A DNA stretch of 10,071 bases. Source: Thiomargarita sp. (GTDB taxonomy: Bacteria; Pseudomonadota; Gammaproteobacteria; Beggiatoales; Beggiatoaceae). Position 1 is the first letter of the stretch. Every line of letters starts with the position of its first letter. The notes below the pieces were generated by a model that had not been told where the DNA came from, searched no databases, and saw only the letters and a program-made list of their open reading frames with translations. A program made the translations under genes and the position numbers. The DNA lies in NCBI GenBank assembly GCA_020721025.1, contig DYNO01000125.1:1-10071 (forward strand), given 5' to 3'. This document shows positions 1-8,061 of the stretch, piece after piece.

Positions 1-239
1 TCATTGGGTTGGAGTTCGATTTTATGTGCCAATAACATGGCTTAACTTCCTCAGATGGGTTACACTTAAGTCATAGTGAGGATTCTAATGTGGTACGCTT
101 TATCGGTCAATACTTTTTGGGTTATAGACCTGTTTTACTTGGTGTTAAAGATTTCAAATAGGTTCTATACTTGAGTGATCTGGTCAGTGGTTTGTTAAAC
201 ATCTGGTTACGCAGCTTGAAAAATTAACCGTGATAAATC

Positions 240-261
240 GTTGCACAGGTGTTGCGCAGGT
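240..261. repeat. Tandem 11-bp direct repeat
   Basis: Two adjacent 11-bp units, GTTGCACAGGT (240-250) and GTTGCGCAGGT (251-261), differ at one base. A period of 11 bp is about one helical turn, so both copies would face the same side of the DNA. That arrangement suits a regulator-binding site. The protein is unknown and the role is inferred. Confidence 0.45.
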
Positions 262-265
262 ATTG

Positions 266-282
266 AAATTTTGTTAAAATTT
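266..282. repeat. AT-only inverted repeat 7-3-7
   Basis: AAATTTT (266-272) and AAAATTT (276-282) form a perfect inverted repeat around GTT. It lies four bases after the 11-bp tandem repeat. It could be an operator half-site pair or simply bendable AT-rich DNA. There is no T-tract, so a terminator is unlikely. Confidence 0.35.
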
Positions 283-350
283 GAGACTGAAGGTTGTTTT
301 AAACCGTGATTATTCCGCCCCGTAGCTTCTAGCTGAATTTTTAAAAATTG

Positions 351-380
351 TTTACATGTAACTTAAATTTTTTCCAAAAT
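351..380 (+). promoter_or_regulatory. Possible sigma70-like promoter with overlapping palindrome
   Basis: TTTACA (351-356) matches 5 of 6 bases of a -35 box. CAAAAT (375-380), 18 bases further on, matches 4 of 6 of a -10 box. The perfect palindrome TTACATGTAA (352-361) overlaps the -35 element and could be an operator. The site is about 60 bases before the GTG at 440, a sensible distance. In sequence this AT-rich such matches are common, so this is tentative. Confidence 0.3.
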
Positions 381-427
381 TTTAAATAACTTCTCAGCTC
401 AACGGGCTGATCGAAAAATATTTCAAT

Positions 428-463
428 AGGAGGTGTAAGGTGTCTGAAAATTTACGAAGCTAA
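428..463 (+). promoter_or_regulatory. Strong RBS and GTG start followed by an in-frame TAA
   Basis: AGGAGG at 428-433 is a near-perfect Shine-Dalgarno sequence, six bases before GTG at 440-442. Translation from that GTG gives seven residues (MSENLRS) and then TAA at 461-463. The frame is the same as that of the oxygenase gene, which continues without another stop to 1285. The ribosome site therefore appears to belong to the oxygenase gene, with TAA interrupting codon 8. The alternative is a seven-residue leader peptide. Confidence 0.6.
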
Positions 464-487
464 ATTAAGGTTTTTAATCTTGATCAA

Positions 488-1285
488 TTGGGGATAGACT
501 CAATTAATTTCATTGCTGAAGTTAAAGATTCGTTCCTTGAACTTCCAACGGATTCATACGACACGCGGCTGGCTCAAATCAAATTCTTAAAACAAGAGCT
601 CCCCCATCAAATTGAAAGGTTGGAGCACATTTTTGAAGATTATTACACCGGAAAACTATCCGAAGTTGTCCTTGATCCCTTTTTAGCTGAAATTCCTACC
701 GAAAAACTTGAAACTTTCCACCGTATTCAGCCGTTTAGACGCAGGGGAATTGCACAATTTCATCTCTCTATGAGCAACGGAATGCAACTTGAAGAACAAG
801 AGGTTATCCCCTTTTGTCAGCGCACCACCAGCTATCTGAATCTACCGCGTCACTTTCAACCTCTTGATTCTAAAATGACTCATCGCCCAGATTACCAAAA
901 ATTAATCAAGGGCGTTGCTGGGCTTGTCAAAGAACAACGAGATTTCAATGAAATGACAATTTCCTTGCATCACATGCACACTTTTGCCACGCCAAATACT
1001 GTGAAAGCCTCGAACACACCAGAGGGAATTCATCAAGATGGCGCAGATTTTATTGCTTCGGCAATTGTGGTTGAACGTTACAATGTGGGTGGTGGAGTCA
1101 GTAGAATTTATGGGGAAGATAAACAAACTTTGTTGCTAGAAACTTGTTTATCGCCCGGCGAAGGCATTTGTCAGCCCGATGAAGGTTCACAATTGTGGCA
1201 TGAAGTGACCCCCATTTACCGCGCCGATGAAACTTTACCTTTGGGTTATCGCAGTATTATCGGTCTTGACATGTATCTGAATTAA
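488..1285 (+). CDS. 2-oxoglutarate/Fe(II) oxygenase, PF10014 (BsmA / isoleucine dioxygenase-like)
   Basis: The product resembles the PF10014 family, whose studied members hydroxylate free amino acids using 2-oxoglutarate, O2 and Fe(II). An RRR segment opens the family-like region near residue 85. Then come the iron ligands in PEGIHQDG (H182, D184) and LWHEVTPI (H238), a RYNVGGG stretch between them, and R255 in GYRS, the likely 2-oxoglutarate anchor. TTG at 488 is only the first start codon after an in-frame stop and has no good ribosome site. The proper start is probably GTG at 440, which is separated from it by TAA at 461-463. Read through, the protein would be about 281 residues. The N-terminal LGIDSINF looks like a carrier-protein motif. 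The gene heads the operon, with 12 bases before the cupin gene. The substrate may be the amino acid activated by the downstream adenylation domain; that is inference. The catalytic part is complete, but expression is doubtful. Confidence 0.8.
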   Translation: MGIDSINFIAEVKDSFLELPTDSYDTRLAQIKFLKQELPHQIERLEHIFEDYYTGKLSEVVLDPFLAEIPTEKLETFHRIQPFRRRGIAQFHLSMSNGMQLEEQEVIPFCQRTTSYLNLPRHFQPLDSKMTHRPDYQKLIKGVAGLVKEQRDFNEMTISLHHMHTFATPNTVKASNTPEGIHQDGADFIASAIVVERYNVGGGVSRIYGEDKQTLLLETCLSPGEGICQPDEGSQLWHEVTPIYRADETLPLGYRSIIGLDMYLN

Positions 1286-1297
1286 AAGGAAATTATA

Positions 1298-1642
1298 ATG
1301 TCCACTCCATTTGTCACCCTGCCTGCCCCTGCCAGTCCTGCTGAAGGGCTTTCTGGGTTTGTGTTTCCAATGCACGAAAAAGAAGCTCCATTTGGATTAA
1401 TTATTTTTAGTGTTGCGCCCGGTGCCTGTACAGAAGCGCATGGTCATGAAATTAAAGAATATTGGCTGATTACTGAAGGCAAGGGACAGGTCATTTATGA
1501 CAGCCAATCTTTTCAATCTTTTGACGTGAAAGAAGGGGATTTTTTGTATTTTGAACCGCATAAAACCCACCAAGTGATCAACAACAGTGATGCTATTTTG
1601 AAGATCACCTCTATTGATTGGTATGGAACGGGAACGGCTTAA
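1298..1642 (+). CDS. Small single-domain cupin protein
   Basis: This 114-residue protein fits one cupin barrel. Motif 1 is seen as PGACTEAHGHEIKEYW with metal ligands H48, H50 and E54. Motif 2 is EGDFLYFEPHKTHQVIN with H91 as the fourth ligand. All four expected metal-binding residues are therefore present. AAGGA at 1286-1290 sits seven bases before ATG. The stop codon TAA (1640-1642) overlaps the likely ATG of the next gene by one base, so translation is probably coupled. Cupins of this size include small metal-dependent dioxygenases, isomerases and sensors. Small cupin-type genes also occur, from memory, in clusters with AurF-like oxygenases and adenylation domains. The precise reaction here cannot be read from the sequence. 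The gene appears intact, unlike most neighbours. Confidence 0.85.
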   Translation: MSTPFVTLPAPASPAEGLSGFVFPMHEKEAPFGLIIFSVAPGACTEAHGHEIKEYWLITEGKGQVIYDSQSFQSFDVKEGDFLYFEPHKTHQVINNSDAILKITSIDWYGTGTA

Positions 1643-1643
1643 T

Positions 1644-3084
1644 ATGGCACAAGATAATTTATACGGTTTTCTCACCGCCTCTCTTGCTAAAGACCCAGAT
1701 AAAATTGCAGTTCGGGACAATGGCAAGACCCTCAGCTATCGGCAACTGCAACAACGTGTTCATAAATTAATCTCTATTTTTCAACAACATGGCATCCAAG
1801 CTGGGCAATTTATCGGCGTGCATCTCAAACCCAGTGAAGAATTGGTCGCTATTTTATTGGCAGTGACAAAATTGGGGGCGGTTTTTGTACCTTTAGAAAC
1901 CAGTTATCCTAAAAAACGTCTGCTGTTCATGATCCAAGATGCGGGTTTATCCCTGCTGATTACTGATAAACCAGATGCGGACTTTGATGCACATGTCACC
2001 TGTCCACAATTGTTACTCTCAGATTTACAGGTAAATCAAGCGATTGCAGCAAATTTGGAAATGCCCGCGCCTGAACCAGATGATGTGTGTTACATTATTT
2101 ACACTTCTGGAACAACTGGTGATCCCAAGGGTGTTTTAGTCAATTATGCCGGTTCGATGAATACTGTAGTGCAATCTGTATTGACAATGGACGTGCAACC
2201 CCAGCATCAATTATTGCAACTTTCCCCGATCAGTTTCGACGTTTTTGTGTTAGAAGTGGGAATGGTAATGTTTGCAGGCGCGACCCTAGTCATTACGGAT
2301 GATGTGGGACAAATTCCGCTGGATCAAGTGTTATCTCGCCATAATATCCAGCACATGTTATGCACTCCGAATTTTGCGGACGGTGTTGATCTGCGCACCA
2401 CCCCCCTGCATACTGTGATGTTTGGGGGCGAGCCAATGCCAAAATCTATTGTAGAACAATATCTTGGCTGTTTTAATATGGTTCATGCCTATGGGATTAC
2501 CGAAGCGGCTATCTGTTCCACTTTGGGACGGTGCGACGGTATTTATCCCGTTTCCATTGGTACGCCCATCGCCAATACTTCACTAGAATTGCTCGATGAA
2601 TCACTTAATCCGGTGCCTGCGGGGGGAAGTCGGCGAAATTGTAGTCAGTGGCAAGGGTATTTCCAACGGCTATCTTAACCGTCCTGACTTGACTGAATAT
2701 CGTTTCGTCCCTGACCCCAACACTCCCGGCAAAAAACGTTTCCGTACCGGTGACTTAGCTAAATATGATGAACACGGGCGGTTATTATTTCTTGGACGCA
2801 ACGACCGGCAAATTAAATATCGCGAACATCGGCTGGAACTCTTTGAAGTAGAAGCCTTAATATTGCGTCACCCCGAAGTCAGTCAAGCCGCAGTGGTGCA
2901 TAAAGATGACCAACTTTATGGTTTTGCGTGTGTGAAAAATCCGGCGATTAATGCAGATGTAATTACGCAGCATTTGAAACAATATCTTTTAGAATCTCTG
3001 GTGCCAGAAGTGCGGGCACTTGAAGCCATGCCATTGACTTCACATAATAAAATTGATTACTCCAAATTGAAGGAAGGAATCTAA
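1644..3084 (+). pseudogene. Stand-alone NRPS-type amino-acid adenylation domain, frameshifted
   Basis: The gene encodes an AMP-forming enzyme that activates an amino acid with ATP. ATG at 1644 is preferred: it follows the cupin stop directly, and the earlier in-frame ATG at 1614 would lie inside the cupin gene. Core motifs are A3 YTSGTTGDPKG (residues 153-163), A4 SFDVF, A5 AYGITE (Y283), A7 FRTGDL (near 2743), A8 GRNDRQIKYREHRLEL and A10 NKIDY with its lysine at 3049-3051. The frame breaks at a run of six G (2621-2626). The first part ends at 2678 and the second continues in the other frame to 3084. Removing one G restores PAGEVGEIVVSG and gives about 479 residues, normal for one A domain. 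There is no carrier or condensation domain. By alignment from memory the pocket residues read D-V-L-L-M-G-A-I-C-K, which suggests a hydrophobic alpha-amino acid. The G6 could also be a sequencing error. Confidence 0.85.
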
Positions 3085-3089
3085 AATTT

Positions 3090-3539
3090 ATGTTGGCAAT
3101 TGAGCGCGATAACAGTTTGAGCCGCCTTCTCAACAATTGGGAAAGCAAAGCTCAAGTCCGTCAGAATTTTTTACTTTCTGAAGCGGAATTTGACTTGGAT
3201 AAACAGGATTTTTTGCCAGAATGGTTGCCGTTTTTTGGACATCCTATTTACGAAAAACAACGCCATCTGGAGCAGAAAATTCTAAGCGTGGCATGGCTGA
3301 TTTACAACCAAGTGACGATTGATATTGAAAATGATGTGGTGATTCCCCTATGTTTAACATGGCGAAATGATTTAGCAAATAAAGACCCCTTAAACACCCT
3401 CTGTGGCCCACCGAGTCTGCTAATTTTGTTGCACTGCCTTCCAATGGTAAACAGGATTTTATGTGGAATTTATTTTGTACCAATGAATGGGTTGATTTCT
3501 TCACGCGTACGCCCTTACCAAATAAAGCTGAAATTATAG
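3090..3539 (+). pseudogene. AurF/CmlI-like di-iron N-oxygenase, N-terminal fragment
   Basis: The first roughly 87 codons resemble the start of the AurF/CmlI family (PF11583), di-iron enzymes that oxidise amines to hydroxylamines, nitroso or nitro groups. Family-like features are the LPEWLPFFGHPIY segment, AWLIYNQVT, and DIENDVV, in which E80 (3327-3329) is a plausible first iron ligand. Beyond about 3350 the similarity stops. The frame runs to a stop at 3537-3539, but from about 3389 that DNA codes in another frame for a flavin monooxygenase. Family members are about 300-340 residues, so roughly two thirds, including the later Glu/Asp/His ligands, are missing. The fragment cannot bind a di-iron centre. 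ATG at 3090 lies five bases after the adenylation stop, with AGGAAGGA upstream. The cause is a deletion or a misassembly. Confidence 0.7.
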
Positions 3540-4141
3540 AGTTTCTTGCTCCACAGTTTCCGTTATTAATCAATGTATTGCAGCAATTACCCGATGCTTG
3601 TTTTGAAGAACCCTCAGCAAATATGTATGGAACTCGCAGTGAATATTGGAATTATCAGGACAGTTTTCTCTTGTTAGGCGATGCGATTCATGGCATGGCA
3701 CCGTTTTATGCGATGGGAATGAACACTTGTTTTGAAGACTGCGCAATTTTTGATCAGCAATTACAACAACATGGCGACATCGGAACGGTCATTGCGACTT
3801 TCCAAAAGTATCGTAAACCAGATGTGGATGCGATGCAAGATATTGCATTTCAAAATTTTCGTAATTTATCAAACAGTTCAGACAGCAGTTTTGATCAAGA
3901 GTGGCGATTAGATAGGCTCTTGTCGCAATATTGTCCGGATCATTGGGCTTCGGAAAGTGCCTTGATTTCTTTCCATGATCTGCCGGTTGCCCAGGTAAAA
4001 CAACGCGTGGCACAACAACAACAATTTATTTCTGCCCAGCGATTAACCTACGACAGCCTCGTGCAAAAAACCAGCGCGGAAATTTCTGAATTGTGCCAGC
4101 AAATCAAAACGTTATTTCATCCTTATAAGCCGACTATTTGA
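3383..4141 (+). pseudogene. Kynurenine 3-monooxygenase-like FAD hydroxylase, C-terminal fragment
   Basis: This frame is open after TAA at 3380-3382 and has its first ATG at 3461. Family similarity begins near 3389 with HPLWPTES...FVALP, which parallels the HIWPRG...IALPN segment of kynurenine 3-monooxygenase. Next comes the second FAD-contact motif, LLLGDAIHGMAPFYAMGMN followed by FEDC (D at 3680-3682), and then KYRKPDVDAMQDIAFQNF, also typical of that enzyme. About 250 C-terminal residues remain out of a usual 450-480. The N-terminal GxGxxG dinucleotide fold and most of the substrate domain are absent, so the piece cannot bind FAD normally. The original enzyme probably hydroxylated an aromatic or tryptophan-derived compound with NADPH, FAD and O2, though homologues in biosynthetic clusters may use other substrates. 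The gene ends nine bases before the acyltransferase gene. Confidence 0.8.
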
Positions 4142-4150
4142 GTTTTTAAT

Positions 4151-5915
4151 ATGAATTCTTCCCAAACATCACTGTTATTTGCTTCGTATGCTGAGTTAAA
4201 ATCATGGTTATATGAAGAAATTGGGGAGGTTTCACTGGAAACTTTGCAGAAATATCCACTTCCAGAGATTTTAAAAAATATCAATCAGTTATCCCACGCG
4301 GCGGCGAATCAGCGATTGAAGGAAGTGTTTATCGAGCAGTTTTTATCGGAATCAGATTATACGCAACAAGTGGCATTTTTATCCCAGACCACGCCCCGCG
4401 AAACCCGGTTAAAAATTCAAAGCCCCCCTACCCAGCACTGATTTTGCCGTGTTATTAACCGCGACTCCAAAAGTTGATTATTTGCACCGTGCCACTGCGT
4501 TGAGTTATGCGGCTGCTCAGTTGCATTTGCAGTTTTTATCAGGAGATTTGACAACCCGTTTAAGTCGTGGCAAGAATAAAAATTGCAGCATTTACAATAA
4601 TATATTCGGAGTCAGCATTGTTCCAGGACAGCCCGATAATCATATTTGCACTGCTAAAGAGAGTTGCTGTATCAATGTGCTATTCCGCGGGAATGCCTAT
4701 TTGATTGAAATTATTGAAAATGGCAAAGTCAGTGCGCCTGAAGTGATTTACGCAACTTTGACGGAAATTGTGCGCCAAAATCCACCGCTGGGAGCAACGG
4801 GCTTACTTCGCGCAGTTCCTCTGCCAATTGCTTATCAGTATGGAAAATTATTAAATTTCAACGCGTTAGAAAAGCTATCTCAGGTACTGTTTCATCTGTG
4901 TCTCGATGAAGTGGTTGAAGATGAGCCGCCCGATCAAAATGCTTTATTCACCAGTATTTTTTCTGGCAATCGGCATAATCGTTGGTATGGCAGTATGCAA
5001 ATTGTAGTGCGTACCGATGGCGAAGCTGCCTTTATTTTCAGCTACATGTGTGGCTTGGATGGGGTGCAGGCAAATGAGGTGGCTGTTGAATTGTATCAGC
5101 GCGCGCAGGATTTAAACTGGTCGGACGCGCCAATTTCTCCAAATCCAATAACATCGGTGAGTCTGGATATTTCTGAACAAATACACACAGAATTGCAACA
5201 ATATGCCGCGCCGCTATTTCATGATTGTCCGTCAGTGCTTACGATTCCGTTTGGGGTCGATTTCTTTAAAAACATTCAGTTAAGCCCCAATATTGCCATT
5301 CATTTTTTACTGATGTTAGCATTTAGAGACGTTGGCGATTTGCCCTATTTACCAGAAACCAGTCAGGCGATTGTGGTGCGGGAACAATTTTGGGGCGGCG
5401 TGCAGTTGGATTGGTTGCGCGCGCGTCCCGAATTGTTACGACAGTTTTTAGAAAATCCAACCGATATCGAGTTATTTCGCCAAACAGTCGCCGCTCATCA
5501 GCAACTGATTGATAAATCTCGTGAATCGCTATCCCAATTTTTGTTTTTCGATAATCGAGCGGAAGATAAAAAGGGTGAATTGATCAATTTTTATCTTGCC
5601 TTGGGGCAGGATGAGGCGGTCGGTGCATATCGGCATTATTTGTGTCCCATCACTCGTGCTCCTCAAGCTCTTGATATTATTACTTCTTCCTTGCGACTTT
5701 GGGACGGCATTCAGTTGATCGGACGACCCGGTACCCGCTCTCGATTGGTCAATTTCTCGGGAACTCATATTTTGTTCACTGCCACCCATACCTGTATTGT
5801 TTTCACGCCTACATTGGCTTGGGAAAAACGTTTGCCCCAAGTGATGGAACGCTTACAAGTTTGGATGTTACATCTTGCTGACCTTTCTAATATTAAGTCG
5901 GGAGAAATCGGATGA
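4151..5915 (+). pseudogene. Carnitine/choline acyltransferase-like protein, frameshifted and lacking the catalytic His
   Basis: Two frames, 4151-4441 and about 4413-5915, join into one protein of about 587 residues, the usual length of PF00755 carnitine/choline acyltransferases. Family-like segments are IYNNIFGVSIVPGQPDNHI, then NRWYGSMQIVV...DGEAAFIFSYMCGLDG, then the C-terminal FTATHTCIVF. The NRW...DG segment aligns closely with carnitine acetyltransferase, but the position of the catalytic His (EHAAAEG in that enzyme) is Met (YMCGLDG, 5043-5063). Either the protein uses another mechanism or it no longer transfers acyl groups. The frame break lies between 4413 and 4428. Removing one A from A5 (4411-4415) or one C from C6 (4423-4428) restores the frame. 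The second frame alone could start at GTG 4449. The stop codon overlaps the next gene's ATG (ATGA, 5912-5915), so translation is coupled. The N-terminal 90 residues match nothing I can name. Confidence 0.7.
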
Positions 5916-8056
5916 TCCCATTGATTCCTGTATTAATTATTGGTAGCGTGATTTGGGCTTCCTTGCGACAATCTGAGCAACCACCACTGTCTCCCAAAAA
6001 ATCAGTTGACCAATTACCATCGCCGACTGCCTCAGAAACTGCAAAACTAAAGTCCAAAAATTCAATACTTGAGTATTTTTCCAATTGGGATCAGCAATAT
6101 CAAGATTTTATCCAAACGCACCTTGATCCTAAAATTATCGGCGAAACTCGACACCAACAAATGCTTGAACTGAGTGGTGGAAGGTTGCCAACATTATCTC
6201 CTCAAGAACATCAGATTAATCATCGCTTATTACTGGGAACGGGCGCACTGGGATTATTGACTGCTGGATATCTAACAAATTTTACAGTAACACCGCTGGT
6301 GCTTGCGATTGCAGTCTTTAATTTTATTCCTTTGATGAGAGAAAGTTGGCGAGTGGCTACCGAAGAACGCCGTTTCAGTTTGCTACACTTATTGGTAATG
6401 TACTTTGGTTACATGTGGGGAACAGGACATTACTTGATTGGCACATTGGGCGCGCTGTTGTTCAATTTAAACCGTAAAATTCTGTTGCTTTCCCAAACCA
6501 CGACTCGCAGCAGTTTAGTGCAATTATTGGGCGAACAACCTCAGCGAATTTTCATTTTGATCAATGGTGTGGAGATTGAAATTCCCTTTGAACAGCTACA
6601 AATTGGTGATATTTTAGTGTTACAAGCGGGGCAGCACGTTCCAGTTGACGGTACCATTTTGCAGGGTTCGGTTGCCGTTGATCAGCATCGTTTGACCGGA
6701 GAATCTCAACCGGTGGAAAAAAGCGTGGGCGATACTTTATTTGCCAGCACCCTTATTCTCAGCGGACGCACTCAGGTTCAAGTGGAAAAAACTGGGGCAG
6801 CCACCACCGCAGCTAAAATTGGTTCGATCCTCAAACACACCGTAGAAGTCCAACAAACCACCATTGCTGACCAATTCCGTTTTTTAGAATCAACCAAATG
6901 GTTTATGTTGGCGGGCAGTGGCTTGGGATGGTACGTTGCCGGAACAAACACAGCAGTTGCATTGTTAGGCTGTAACTTTTTAACCACAATGGTACCGCTC
7001 AAATTGATCACCTTGCTCAACGGTCTAAAATCCAGCGCAGAACAAGGTATATTGATCAAAGATGGGCGCGTTTTAGAAAAATTACCCCAGATCACCACCA
7101 TAGTCTTCGACAAAACCGGGACGTTAACTTTAGCCCAGCCCCAAGTTGCCACCATTTATTGCGAACCCGGCTATCAAGAGGATCACATTTTAACCCTTGC
7201 TGCTGCTGCTGAACAACGCCAAAATCATCCCATTGCTCAAGCGATTTTGACAGCTGCCAAAGAACGATATTTACAATTGCCGCCACTGGAACTTGCTGAA
7301 TATCAACTGGGTTTAGGACTGAAAGTGCAGATAAATGGACAATTAATTTGAGTTGGCAGTGAACGCTTCTTAAATGAAGAACAGCTGGTGCTCCCAGATT
7401 CTTTACAACAGCAGCAAAATATCGCTCATGAACAAGGAGATACACTGGTTTTTGTCGCCATCGATACTCAAGTCGTTGCGGCAATTAAATTGATCGCCAC
7501 CCTGCGCCCCGATGTCCAAGAAATGCTCCAGTGGTTCAAACAGCGGGGATTAAAACTTTATATTCTTTCAGGCGATCAAGAGGCTCCAACGCGTACATTG
7601 GCAGAGCAACTGGAAGTTACCGGTTATTTTGCGAATACCTTACCAGAACAAAAAGCGCAACGGATCAGAGAATTACAAGCACAAGGGCAGCAAGTTTGTT
7701 TTATTGGCGATGGGATTAACGATGCAATTGCCCTCTGTCAAGCCGAAGTTTCAATTTCCTTGCGCGGTGCCACCACGATAGCCACCGACACTGCACAAAT
7801 TGTATTAATGAATGATCATCTGGCTCAGATCACGTTATTGTGGCAAGTTGCCCAAAATTATCAAGATAATATTTCCCATAATACCTATCGCGCCCAACAA
7901 TTCAGTCTCACTGCCGCAGCCGGGGTGGTTTTGCTGCCCTATAAATTCTGGATTGTCGAAGGGATGTGGGCGGGGCAAATTCTCACCGGAGTCCATATTG
8001 CTAATCAGCCCTTGTTAAATACTGAAAAATCTCCTAAAACTTTGACGCATTCATAA
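5912..8056 (+). pseudogene. P1B-like cation-transporting P-type ATPase, interrupted by TGA
   Basis: The full frame encodes about 714 residues of an inner-membrane ATP-driven ion pump. Visible motifs are TGES (262-265) in the actuator domain, DKTGTLT with the phosphorylated D400, HP (439-440) in NHPIAQAI typical of P1B metal pumps, and GDGIND (599-604), followed by LRGATTIATDTAQIVLM. Hydrophobic helices are seen near residues 1-17, 108-142, 158-185, around 330-365 and at the C-terminus. Two things are unusual. There is no N-terminal metal-binding HMA domain, only a polar 80-residue segment. The usual CPC motif before the conserved Pro is GCN (C354). The carried ion is therefore uncertain. Codon 480 is TGA (7349-7351), directly before VGSERF, and the frame continues cleanly to 8056. 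Without suppression the product lacks part of the nucleotide domain, the hinge and the last helices. Start ATG 5912 overlaps the previous stop, with GGGAGA just upstream. Confidence 0.85.
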
Positions 8057-8061
8057 TTGTT

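Larger units (their letters stand above)
1..439. other. Non-coding region upstream of the operon
   Basis: I find no convincing gene here. Frame 2 is open only from base 2 to a TAG near 76, about 24 codons with no recognisable motif. It could be the very end of an upstream gene or chance. The stretch is AT-rich and holds an 11-bp tandem repeat, an AT-rich inverted repeat, a 10-bp palindrome and a weak hairpin (arms 394-398 and 406-410). It most likely contains the promoter and control sites of the operon starting at 440, but no single promoter stands out strongly. Confidence 0.5.

Noticed and set aside
1..76. Open reading frame at the left edge as the end of an upstream gene
   Set aside because: Only about 24 codons with no motif; the other two frames also stop early, so no choice can be supported.
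394..410. Hairpin TCAGC...GCTGA as an upstream terminator
   Set aside because: The stem has only five pairs and is followed by A-rich rather than T-rich sequence on the plus strand.
902..1126. Minus-strand open frame of 74 codons, and similar antisense frames elsewhere in the operon
   Set aside because: They lie opposite strongly supported genes, show no motifs and no ribosome sites, and are shadows of those genes.
1614..1643. ATG at 1614 as start of the adenylation gene
   Set aside because: It lies inside the cupin gene and adds residues not expected in the family; ATG at 1644 sits right at the cupin stop.
7349..7351. Alternative genetic code with TGA as Trp
   Set aside because: TGA ends the KMO-like gene at 4141 and the acyltransferase gene at 5915 at sensible operon boundaries, and conserved Trp codons are TGG.
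7349..7410. TGA as selenocysteine with a downstream hairpin (TTCTT...AAGAA near 7368)
   Set aside because: The stem is only five pairs with no SECIS-like features, and this ATPase position is not known to carry a redox-active residue.
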